Source: Chloroflexota bacterium
GTDB lineage: Bacteria > Chloroflexota > Dehalococcoidia > Lucifugimonadales > JACPCL1
DNA: 8,734 bases
Assembly: GCA_016210395.1 (NCBI GenBank)
Contig: JACQUI010000202.1
Span: forward strand, 1 to 8,734
Direction: 5' to 3'
Part shown: one piece after another, positions 1 through 5,777 of the stretch
Layout: every line of letters begins with the position of its first letter
How positions within the stretch are numbered: position 1 is the first letter of the stretch
Notes under the pieces: model-generated
Told to the model about the DNA's origin: nothing
What the model saw: the letters and a program-made list of their open reading frames with translations, nothing else
The model's database searches: none
Program-made: the position numbers and the translations under genes

Positions 1-23
1 ACGCCCACCACGGAGAAAGCACA

Positions 24-55
24 GCGCCGCTTGCCAACGGGCCGCACAGCGGCGC
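24..55. repeat. 8-bp perfect inverted repeat, 16-base loop
   Basis: GCGCCGCT at 24-31 is the exact reverse complement of AGCGGCGC at 48-55. It lies in the gene-free stretch left of the response regulator. No T-run (or A-run for the minus strand) follows, so it is not a classic intrinsic terminator. It could be a remnant end-of-transcript hairpin for the leftward operon or for a gene beyond the left edge. The arms are GC-rich, so chance is possible. Confidence 0.35.
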
Positions 56-93
56 ATTCCTACTGCATAGTAGCATTGCTCCCTGCGCCTGGT

Positions 94-161
94 CAACGAA
101 ACACCCTTCGTCGTGGTTCGTTGTGCGCTGAAGCACTGAGCGAAGCAAACGAAACACGACG
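94..161. repeat. Three related arms forming two mutually exclusive hairpins
   Basis: The word AACGAAACAC occurs at 95-104 and again at 148-157. Between them, 109-123 carries the near-complement CGTCGTGGTTCGTTG. Arm 94-104 pairs with 113-123 at 10 of 11 positions, with an 8-base loop. Arm 109-122 pairs with 148-161 at 13 of 14 positions. Both pairings use the same central arm, so they cannot form together. Positions 1-264 contain no credible gene, so this is structure in non-coding DNA downstream of the leftward two-component operon. It may be a small dispersed repeat or an end-of-operon RNA structure; function unknown. Confidence 0.45.
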
Positions 162-264
162 CTGCGGAACACCGTTTCCCTACGCGCAGACAGAAAGGAA
201 GCGAGCACGCGGCAGCCGGTAGACGACGCCAAGAGACCCAGAACGAAAGACGACTACCCGCCGT

Positions 265-954
265 TTAGCTCGCCAGGCCACGCCGCACTGCGTACAACGC
301 TGCCTGCGTCCTGTCGTGCAAGCCGGTCTTGGACAGGATGGTGGAGATGTAGTTCTTCACCGTCCCTTCTGTGAGCGCCAGACGCTCCGCAATTTCCTTG
401 TTCGTTGCGCCGGTCCCTAACAGGCGCAGGATGTCCAGCTCTCGGACCGACAGCGAGCAGTCTTCAATCGCTTCCCCCGCCCGCGGAGGGGCCGGCGCCT
501 TCCCCGCGCGCAGTTGTCGCAGCACTTTGCGCGCCACACTCGGTTGGAGCGGTGATTCACCCCGCCCGGCGGCGCGCACCGCCTCCGCCAGCGCGTCGGC
601 CCCTACGTCTTTCAGCAGATATCCGGACGCCCCCGCCTCAATGGAGCGGAAGACCAGCTCGTCATCGTCGTAGGTAGTCAGCACCAGCACCTGCACCTGC
701 GGCCACCGCGAGGTGATTCGCCGCGTCGCCTCTACTCCATCCCGGCGGGGCATCCGCAAGTCCATGAGCACGACTTGTGGCTGGAGCTGCTCCACCTGCA
801 TTTCGGCCTGCAGCCCATCCCCGGCTTCTCCCACCACCTGGATGTCCTCGTGCAGTTCCAGCAGCGTTCGCAGCCCCTCCCGCAACAGTTGCTGGTCGTC
901 GGCCAGAAGCACCCGTACCGCGGTGGGGGTCTTAGCTGCCGTTTGCCGCGTCAT
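265..954 (-). CDS. NarL/LuxR-family two-component response regulator
   Basis: A 229-residue cytoplasmic transcription factor, the usual length for the NarL/FixJ class. The receiver domain spans about residues 13-130: acidic pair D19-D20, phospho-acceptor D65 in VLMDLRMP, conserved T93 in LVLTTYDD and K115 in YLLKD. A linker of about 35 residues rich in Ala and Pro leads to a LuxR-type helix-turn-helix at about 168-226 (LSVRELDILRLL, then TNKEIAERLALTEGTVKNYI). All phosphorelay residues are present, so it should be functional. The ATG at 952-954 lies inside the end of the upstream kinase gene; the 23-base overlap and an AAGGA placed about nine bases before the ATG suggest translational coupling. 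Its partner is the adjacent kinase. Target genes are not shown; the palindromes upstream of the lipoprotein gene are candidates. Family assignment is secure, specific role is not. Confidence 0.95.
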   Translation of the reverse strand: MTRQTAAKTPTAVRVLLADDQQLLREGLRTLLELHEDIQVVGEAGDGLQAEMQVEQLQPQVVLMDLRMPRRDGVEATRRITSRWPQVQVLVLTTYDDDELVFRSIEAGASGYLLKDVGADALAEAVRAAGRGESPLQPSVARKVLRQLRAGKAPAPPRAGEAIEDCSLSVRELDILRLLGTGATNKEIAERLALTEGTVKNYISTILSKTGLHDRTQAALYAVRRGLAS

Positions 955-2161
955 AGCCCACCGTCCTTGAAGGAAGGATTACCCGCAGGAGACTCCCCCC
1001 GGCGGCGCCGGCCCCGAACTTCACCTCACCGTCCAACAGGTCCACTCGTTCCCTCAGCCCAAGGAGGCCGAGTCCTGTCCCGACGTTTGTACGACTCGTT
1101 GCGTTCGCGCCCTCCGGGCCAATGCCATTGTCCTCCACAGTCAGCTCAAGATTCCCGTTGCGCTGCGATAGACCAATGCGCGCAGAGGTGGCGCGGGCGT
1201 GCTTGTGAACGTTCGTCAGTCCTTCTTGCGCCGCGCGGTACAGGGTGAGTGACGTCTCCGGCGGGAGGCGCGCATCGTCACCCACGTCCGACTGCAAGGT
1301 GATTGCCAGGCCTGTGTTTTCGCTGAACTCCGCAACCAGCTTGCGCAGCGCGTTCGGCAACGATAGCGCCTCCAGATCGGACGAGCGCAGCGCTGCCACG
1401 GACCTTCGGACCTCTTGCAAGCAGTCGACCGTCAGCCGGCGCGCCCTGCGGACCTGCTCCAGGGCCTGGTCCACCTTCACTGGCCCAAGTTTCTCCGCTG
1501 CCTCCAGTTGCAGATTCACAACGGTCAAATAGTGGGCCAGCGTGTCGTGGATCTCCCGCGCCAGCCTGTTCCGCTCCTGCACGACTGCAGTCTGCCTGGC
1601 CTGCTCCTGGAGGGCCTGCAGCTCTGCATAGGCTGCCTGCAAGTCCTGATAGAGCGCCTGTATCCTCTGCCGCTGGCCGGCTTGTTGGATAGCCGCCCAG
1701 GTCATGAGGGCGCCCACTATGTAGAAACCCAGGAAAAAGGAAAGGTAGTTCGGGAACTCGTGAAGCCTGCCGGGCCAGGCATACAGGCCCACGTTGAAAC
1801 TGTATACAGCCCACGATGACAGGCTGGCTGCACTTCCCACCTTTGGCCCGAACGTCTGGAATGCCTGGCTGACCGGCAGGACATAGGCCAGGGCAGGGCG
1901 CACCAGGCTCCCCTGGACGCGCACGATAAAGAAGCACAGCGCAAGCTCCGCTGCCAGCCACCCGAGCCTGCGCCACAGCGCCGTATTGCGGCCCGGCGCG
2001 GTCATGTCCACCACCGCTAGCCCTGCGAGCAGAGCCGTGAACACGGCCAGAAAGTCGGCCGTGATTCCCCCAGGCCGGTTGGCGAACACGCCAAGGAACC
2101 ACACCGCAACCGGCAGTGCCAACCCCAGTGGACGCAGAATCCGGCGGTCGTCCGTAGACAT
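932..2161 (-). CDS. Membrane sensor histidine kinase, HisKA_3 (NarX/DesK-like) class
   Basis: A 409-residue kinase read from the ATG at 2159-2161. The N-terminal 160 residues are hydrophobic, with about five or six membrane segments (clear ones near 10-28, 35-53, 66-80 and 137-158) and no large periplasmic domain, so the signal is probably sensed in or at the membrane. A Gln/Ala-rich coiled-coil segment follows (about 160-190). The dimerisation and phospho-acceptor box is RLAREIHDTLAHYLT with H205. A HATPase_c domain follows: N-box AAQEGLTNVHKHA, G1 VEDNGIG, G2 GTGLGLLGLRERV. It phosphorylates the downstream regulator, whose gene overlaps its end. The start is uncertain: an in-frame TTG at 2186-2188 adds nine residues but has no clear ribosome site, while the ATG has GGGAGGG placed unusually close. 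The lipoprotein gene ends about 113 bases upstream on the same strand. Confidence 0.93.
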   Translation of the reverse strand: MSTDDRRILRPLGLALPVAVWFLGVFANRPGGITADFLAVFTALLAGLAVVDMTAPGRNTALWRRLGWLAAELALCFFIVRVQGSLVRPALAYVLPVSQAFQTFGPKVGSAASLSSWAVYSFNVGLYAWPGRLHEFPNYLSFFLGFYIVGALMTWAAIQQAGQRQRIQALYQDLQAAYAELQALQEQARQTAVVQERNRLAREIHDTLAHYLTVVNLQLEAAEKLGPVKVDQALEQVRRARRLTVDCLQEVRRSVAALRSSDLEALSLPNALRKLVAEFSENTGLAITLQSDVGDDARLPPETSLTLYRAAQEGLTNVHKHARATSARIGLSQRNGNLELTVEDNGIGPEGANATSRTNVGTGLGLLGLRERVDLLDGEVKFGAGAAGGSLLRVILPSRTVGYDAANGS

Positions 2162-2203
2162 ACCCTCCCAACAGTGTGCCCAGTTCAATCATACGCCGAC
2201 CAG

Positions 2204-2235
2204 CCCAAGAGGGAAGTTGTTCACTTCCATCTGGG
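2204..2235. terminator. Stem-loop between lipoprotein gene and kinase gene
   Basis: GGAAGT (2212-2217) and ACTTCC (2223-2228) form a perfect six-base stem with a five-base loop. CCCA (2204-2207) and TGGG (2232-2235) extend it after a small internal bulge. It begins 40-70 bases after the lipoprotein stop on the minus strand. No U-tract follows on the leftward transcript, so this may be a weak or factor-dependent terminator, an RNA-processing hairpin, or a regulator site for the kinase operon. Confidence 0.35.
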
Positions 2236-2274
2236 ACTTGCGTCTGCCACATCCCTGTCCCTCATCTCTTGTTA

Positions 2275-3351
2275 CTATTCCGTCACCCGGATTGTCCCCC
2301 GCATCTGGTTCGGATGCAGCGAGCACGTGTAGGCATAGGTCCCTAGGGTCGCAAACGTGTAGGTGAACTCCTTCCCCGGCTCCAGGACGCCGGAGTCGAA
2401 CGACCTGTCATTGGCAGTCACCGTGTGCGGTGTGTCGTCAATGGTGCTGTTCCGCCAGGTAACGGGCGTCCCTGCCTTCACAGTGAACGTGCCTGGTTGA
2501 TAGGACACGCGGGAGATGCCGACCTCTCCGGGGCCCGTCGGGTCCGACTGGCCGTAGCGGTCTGGTGTGAAGAACAGCTTCGTCCGGAAGACAAAGTCGT
2601 TCTGCTGGCCTGCGGCTGCAAGGTGGCACGAGGCGCAGGAAGCCGTCCGCTCCGGAGGCGTCTGGTGGGTCCTGTCCGGTCGGTACGCAACGTATTCCCA
2701 CTCTCCAGACCGCAAGTCCTTGTAGTCCGTTCCGAAGCCCTGTTCCTTGCGCATCGCAAAGATGGTGTTGAGGCTGGCGCGGACCAGGTGGCCGTTCGCA
2801 TCTTTAGTCACGTTGCCCTGGGCGTCTTCCAGGGGCCGCCACGTCTCGAACACAAGGACGCTGCCATACGGGAAGGGTTGTCCTGGTTCCACTGAGGCTG
2901 CGGTAGTGTTGGCGCACACATATTGGATACTTTTCGCGTCCACCCGGTCGAATACGAAAAACAGTTTGAACGCGTCCCGGTATCCTTCCGGAAAGCCCAC
3001 GCGATCAACCGTGGGGGCAGGGAGCGGTGTGCTCGTAGGTGTCGGCGGGACCGGCGTCACATTGGCCGGTCTTGTCGCCGTGGGCGTTGGGATAGGAGGC
3101 GTTGTGGGCGCCGGCGCCTGAATAGTGCTGGCTGGGTTGGCGGCGCCGCAGGAAGGAATGCTCGCTATGGCGTCCGGCGTTGAGGTTGGAAGCAGAGGGA
3201 TGGACATGGGTGGGACGGGGGTATCGGTCGCAGATGGGGGCGGTGTATTCGTAGGTGTAGGTGCGCTGGGCGACACCGCAGGAGGTGGTGAAGCCGCCGG
3301 GGAACAAGCGAGGAGAAGAAAGGCAAGCCCTGCAAACAGAACACGCTTCAT
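2275..3351 (-). CDS. Lipoprotein with cytochrome P460-type haem domain and C-terminal cupredoxin
   Basis: A 358-residue exported lipoprotein. Residues 1-16 are a type II signal with lipobox LLAC (lipidated C16). Residues 17-115 are a low-complexity Pro/Thr/Ser/Ala linker that would hold the domains away from the membrane. Residues 118-258 resemble the cytochrome P460 family: FPYGSVLVFETWRP at 160-173, then haem-binding C239-A-S-C242-H243 followed by a DFVFR strand. Residues 275-358 form a plastocyanin-like cupredoxin with copper ligands H309 (DTPHTVT), C343, H346 and M350 (CSLHPNQM). P460 proteins oxidise hydroxylamine or bind NO, and cupredoxins carry electrons, so the fusion suggests haem-to-copper electron transfer outside the membrane; this is inferred. 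The haem-crosslinking Lys of true P460 enzymes cannot be placed by eye. Start ATG at 3349-3351 with a modest GAGG six bases away. It is first in a leftward row with the kinase and regulator. Confidence 0.88.
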   Translation of the reverse strand: MKRVLFAGLAFLLLACSPAASPPPAVSPSAPTPTNTPPPSATDTPVPPMSIPLLPTSTPDAIASIPSCGAANPASTIQAPAPTTPPIPTPTATRPANVTPVPPTPTSTPLPAPTVDRVGFPEGYRDAFKLFFVFDRVDAKSIQYVCANTTAASVEPGQPFPYGSVLVFETWRPLEDAQGNVTKDANGHLVRASLNTIFAMRKEQGFGTDYKDLRSGEWEYVAYRPDRTHQTPPERTASCASCHLAAAGQQNDFVFRTKLFFTPDRYGQSDPTGPGEVGISRVSYQPGTFTVKAGTPVTWRNSTIDDTPHTVTANDRSFDSGVLEPGKEFTYTFATLGTYAYTCSLHPNQMRGTIRVTE

Positions 3352-3391
3352 GGTGCGCCTCGCAGAAAGGAGTACGTATCATGCTAGTAGG

Positions 3392-3408
3392 CCCTCATGG
3401 TATGAGGG
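3392..3408. promoter_or_regulatory. Perfect 7-3-7 palindrome upstream of the lipoprotein gene
   Basis: CCCTCAT (3392-3398) and ATGAGGG (3402-3408) are exact reverse complements around GGT. The site starts 40 bases before the lipoprotein ATG, where an operator overlapping its promoter would sit. Dimeric NarL-class regulators bind paired heptamer-like half-sites, so the adjacent response regulator is a possible ligand; that is inference. No convincing minus-strand -35/-10 pair was found beside it. Confidence 0.45.
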
Positions 3409-3442
3409 TAGTGAGAAGAGTCATCAGTTGGACATCGCCAGA

Positions 3443-3458
3443 TGTGACTGTCGTCACG
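3443..3458. promoter_or_regulatory. CRP/FNR-family-like operator, TGTGA-N6-TCACg
   Basis: Positions 3443-3447 read TGTGA and 3454-3458 read TCACG, six bases apart. This matches the CRP consensus TGTGA-N6-TCACA at nine of ten half-site positions, and the inner arms GTGAC/GTCAC are perfect complements. It lies in the divergent region, about 92 bases upstream of the lipoprotein ATG and about 100 bases upstream of the rightward -10 element. Either promoter could be its target. Whether the host has a CRP-type regulator with this specificity is not visible here. Confidence 0.45.
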
Positions 3459-3524
3459 AAGGCCGCGCACGCCTCACGCGTTTTTGAACAGTGGCGCCAA
3501 ACCACGGCCACCCCCACGCAACTG

Positions 3525-3540
3525 CACCCTTCTTAGGGTG
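3525..3540. promoter_or_regulatory. Perfect 6-4-6 palindrome just upstream of the rightward promoter
   Basis: CACCCT (3525-3530) and AGGGTG (3535-3540) are exact reverse complements around TCTT. The right arm ends where the -35 region of the TATAAT promoter at 3563-3568 would begin, the usual place for an activator that contacts RNA polymerase. The promoter lacks a recognisable -35 hexamer (GTAACT at 17-base spacing), which fits activator dependence. The site also resembles a short hairpin, so a chance stem cannot be excluded. Confidence 0.4.
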
Positions 3541-3559
3541 TAACTACCCATTGCCATTC

Positions 3560-3568
3560 TGGTATAAT
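3560..3568 (+). promoter_or_regulatory. Extended -10 promoter for the radical SAM gene
   Basis: TGGTATAAT at 3560-3568 is a full match to the sigma70 extended -10 element (TGn plus TATAAT), which can work with a poor -35. The expected transcript start is near 3575, giving a leader of about 74 bases before the ATG at 3649. TATAAT stands out against the GC-rich background. It most likely drives the radical SAM gene and, by read-through, fabF. Confidence 0.65.
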
Positions 3569-3648
3569 GCCTCACTAAGTGCTTATCTATTCTTGTTCCC
3601 CGAAGCGAATACCGCCCGCTTCTCTCAACCCGCAACTGAGGAGTTGTC

Positions 3649-5727
3649 ATGACTCTCACCATAGCGCCAAACAAGACCACCAAGAACGTGCTGCTCGTGG
3701 CGCCCAAGTCCACCGGCGGCAACTTTGAGTATGTCGCCATACCCAGGCAGGGGCCGTTGTACATCTCCGCCGCACTCAAGCAGTGGGACGGCGAGTACCG
3801 GTATGACCGTGAGGTCTGGTACGAAGACCGCAACGGCAAACTCGACCCCGATAAAGACCTGGAAGACGTTGACATCCTCATGGTCACGGCCCTCATCAAC
3901 GAGGCCCCCCGCGCCTACGAGATCACCCGCGCCGCTCGCCAGGCGCACCCCGACCTGCCCATCGTCGGGGGCGGCCCACACATGAGCCCCCTGTATGAAG
4001 AGGCGCTCCGGTACGGCCTGATTGACGTGATCGTCCAGCGCGAGGGTGAAGACATCATCGGCCAACTCAGCGACATCCTCCTGAAGTACTCTGGGCAGGA
4101 CATGTACACCCACCTCCGCAAGATTCCCGGCATTGCGTTCCTGGAGAACGGCAAGGCTGTGGTGACGCCCCGTCAAGGCGCAATCCATCCCGAGTTCGTG
4201 GAGTTGCCGGACTTCGACGCAATGAAGGACCTGACCCCTGGCAACCCCCTGGCAGCCGGCGTCATGGAGACGGTTCGCGGCTGCACCGAGAAGTGCAACT
4301 ACTGCCAGGTGATCCAGCAGTTCGTCGGATACCGCATGGTTCCCCGCGAGGTGGAGCTGAAACGGCTTGCCCAGCTTCGCAAGCTCGCCGAGGACGGCCT
4401 CATCTTCACTGCCCGTGATGGCCGGTTCAGCGTTTTCCTTTCCGACGACCTCCACTCGCCGCCGCTGCGCGCCACCAAGTTCCGCGACGAGCGGTTGGCC
4501 CGCTTGAAGAGATGGAAAGGCCACACCGACGGTATGTGGCTGATCTGCCAGAGCCGCGCCGAAGTGGGCCAGGACCCTGAGCTTGCCCAGGCGATGGTGG
4601 ACGCCGGCATCCGTATGGTCTATCTGGGCGTGGAGTCCAGCAGCGCCGAGAACCTCAAGGCCGTGAACAAGCGCCAGGACCCCAAGCAGATGCACAAGGA
4701 CCTGGTGACCCTCAAGGAAATGGGCTTTATCGTCACGGCCATGACGATCATCGGGCTGCCCTACGACACCAAAGAGCGCATCATGGAGATGGCGGACTGG
4801 GCCAAGACCGTCAGCCGCTACCAGACCGCGAACCTTCTGACGCCGCTGCCTGCCACGGTCAACTGGCACGCCCTCACGCCGCTGGATGAGGACGGCTCTA
4901 TCCTGCCCGAAGGCAAGATGCGCCCGTATCACCTGTACACCGGCAAGCAGTTCGTCCACTACGACAAGCGCTGGGGCTTGGAGGAGTCGCGGGACCTGTA
5001 CGCTCAATACACGTCGCGGCTGCACCCCGTGGACGCCATGTACGAGCGTATCTTCCGCATCTTCAAGAGCAAGGCTTACTACGGCGTGATGGAAAGCCGG
5101 CAGGAAGACGCCTCCCGCAAAGCCATCATCACCGCCCGCGCATACGCCAGCCCGGCGGACACCCGGATCAGCCAGTTGGAAGACAGCCTCCGGCGCGTCT
5201 TCTCCCAGACCCGCGACTCTGTGCTTTCCAGCTTAAGCCAGCTCGCCGACTCCTACGCGCCCTGGACCAGCGCCAGCGGCGCCCACGGCCCTTCCCGTGC
5301 GGAAGAGGTGCGCCAGGCGGCCCGCGCTAGGGTGACCGACCTGCAGGAGACCCTTTCCACAAAACTGGATGACCTGGGGTCAACGCTGTCCAGCCGTCTA
5401 GTTGACCTGCGGGCCAGCTTCTCCTCGACAACCGATGACTTGAGGAGCACCGCTACAACGAAGCTGGATGAAATCGGTGAGGTTGTGACCATGCGCGTTG
5501 GGGACATCCGCAGCGCCGTTGCAACTCGTATCGGCGATATGCGAGGCACGGCGGTGCTCCGGATTGACGCGGCAAGCCCAGCCAATCCTTCATTCGTGGC
5601 GGACCTGGCCGACAGCGTGTCTGCACGCCTCGGCGAGCTGGGCGAGTCCGTCACCACAACCATCAACGACTTCAAACGCCAGTTGACAGAGTTCCCATCC
5701 TCCGCCGCTGCGGCTACCCACACATAG
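3649..5727 (+). CDS. B12-binding-type radical SAM protein with hendecad-repeat tail
   Basis: A 692-residue protein starting at an ATG with GAGGAG (3638-3643) five bases upstream. Residues 10-150 resemble the cobalamin-binding Rossmann domain that precedes many radical SAM cores: VLLVAPKS, GPLYISAAL, VGGGPHMS (106-113) and REGEDIIG (131 on). No DxHxxG cobalamin-ligand motif is seen. The radical SAM core has C212, C216 and C219 (CxxxCxxC for the 4Fe-4S cluster), SDDL at 265-268, YLGVES at 325-330 and a TIIGLPYDT strand at 366-374, then a 130-residue helical region. Residues 506-681 are an array of 11-residue units. Members of this superfamily methylate or rearrange unreactive carbons of lipids, tetrapyrroles, antibiotics or RNA; the substrate here is unknown. 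fabF follows 50 bases downstream, so lipid chemistry is a reasonable inference. It should not be named as a hopanoid or chlorin enzyme from this evidence. Confidence 0.9.
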   Translation: MTLTIAPNKTTKNVLLVAPKSTGGNFEYVAIPRQGPLYISAALKQWDGEYRYDREVWYEDRNGKLDPDKDLEDVDILMVTALINEAPRAYEITRAARQAHPDLPIVGGGPHMSPLYEEALRYGLIDVIVQREGEDIIGQLSDILLKYSGQDMYTHLRKIPGIAFLENGKAVVTPRQGAIHPEFVELPDFDAMKDLTPGNPLAAGVMETVRGCTEKCNYCQVIQQFVGYRMVPREVELKRLAQLRKLAEDGLIFTARDGRFSVFLSDDLHSPPLRATKFRDERLARLKRWKGHTDGMWLICQSRAEVGQDPELAQAMVDAGIRMVYLGVESSSAENLKAVNKRQDPKQMHKDLVTLKEMGFIVTAMTIIGLPYDTKERIMEMADWAKTVSRYQTANLLTPLPATVNWHALTPLDEDGSILPEGKMRPYHLYTGKQFVHYDKRWGLEESRDLYAQYTSRLHPVDAMYERIFRIFKSKAYYGVMESRQEDASRKAIITARAYASPADTRISQLEDSLRRVFSQTRDSVLSSLSQLADSYAPWTSASGAHGPSRAEEVRQAARARVTDLQETLSTKLDDLGSTLSSRLVDLRASFSSTTDDLRSTATTKLDEIGEVVTMRVGDIRSAVATRIGDMRGTAVLRIDAASPANPSFVADLADSVSARLGELGESVTTTINDFKRQLTEFPSSAAAATHT
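5164..5691 (+). repeat. Sixteen in-phase 11-residue (33-base) coding repeats
   Basis: Codons 506-681 of the radical SAM gene split into sixteen 11-residue units with no insertion or deletion. The pattern is [R/K]-hydrophobic-x-[D/E/Q]-hydrophobic-x-x-[S/T/A]-hydrophobic-x-[S/T/A]. Examples are RVTDLQETLST (561-571), RVGDIRSAVAT (616-626) and RLGELGESVTT (660-670). Units at 539-549 and 638-648 break the pattern, and both hold Gly/Pro or Asn/Pro that would kink a helix, yet they keep the 11-residue length. Hydrophobics spaced 3-4-4 are the hendecad signature of right-handed coiled coils and of lipid-surface helices such as apolipoproteins and perilipins. The DNA copies are diverged, so the array is old or fast-evolving rather than a recent expansion. 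Confidence 0.85.
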
Positions 5728-5764
5728 GGATCGCGAATGCGAATGCTGCGGCAGTACTGCTAGT

Positions 5765-5771
5765 GGGAGGT
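5765..5771 (+). promoter_or_regulatory. Ribosome binding site fixing the fabF start at GTG 5778
   Basis: GGGAGGT lies six bases before the GTG at 5778-5780. An in-frame GTG at 5763 would place this ribosome site inside the coding sequence and add five residues before the conserved N-terminal strand, so 5778 is preferred. Confidence 0.75.
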
Positions 5772-5777
5772 CTCTGC

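Noticed and set aside
31..222. 63-codon open frame at the left edge starting with TTG
   Set aside because: No ribosome site, no recognisable protein features, and it runs across the inverted repeats at 94-161.
2186..2188. TTG start for the kinase, nine residues longer
   Set aside because: No clear ribosome site upstream and a rare start codon; the ATG at 2159-2161 is preferred, though its ribosome site is very close.
1278..2252. 324-codon minus-strand frame overlapping the kinase gene
   Set aside because: Same strand but another frame; it lacks kinase motifs and is a GC-rich shadow.
3492..3499. 8-base palindrome TGGCGCCA in the divergent region
   Set aside because: Perfect but too short in GC-rich DNA to call a site.
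3625..5025. Long open frame of 466 codons on the minus strand opposite the radical SAM gene
   Set aside because: It mirrors the high-GC3 coding strand, has no ribosome site or domain motifs, and lies over a protein with clear catalytic motifs.
3649..5727. Naming the radical SAM protein as a hopanoid methylase, BchE or tetraether synthase
   Set aside because: Only superfamily motifs are visible; no subfamily-specific residues or gene context support one of these names.
5751..5760. 10-base palindrome GCAGTACTGC before fabF
   Set aside because: Short, in a 50-base gap inside a likely operon, with no promoter beside it; probably chance.
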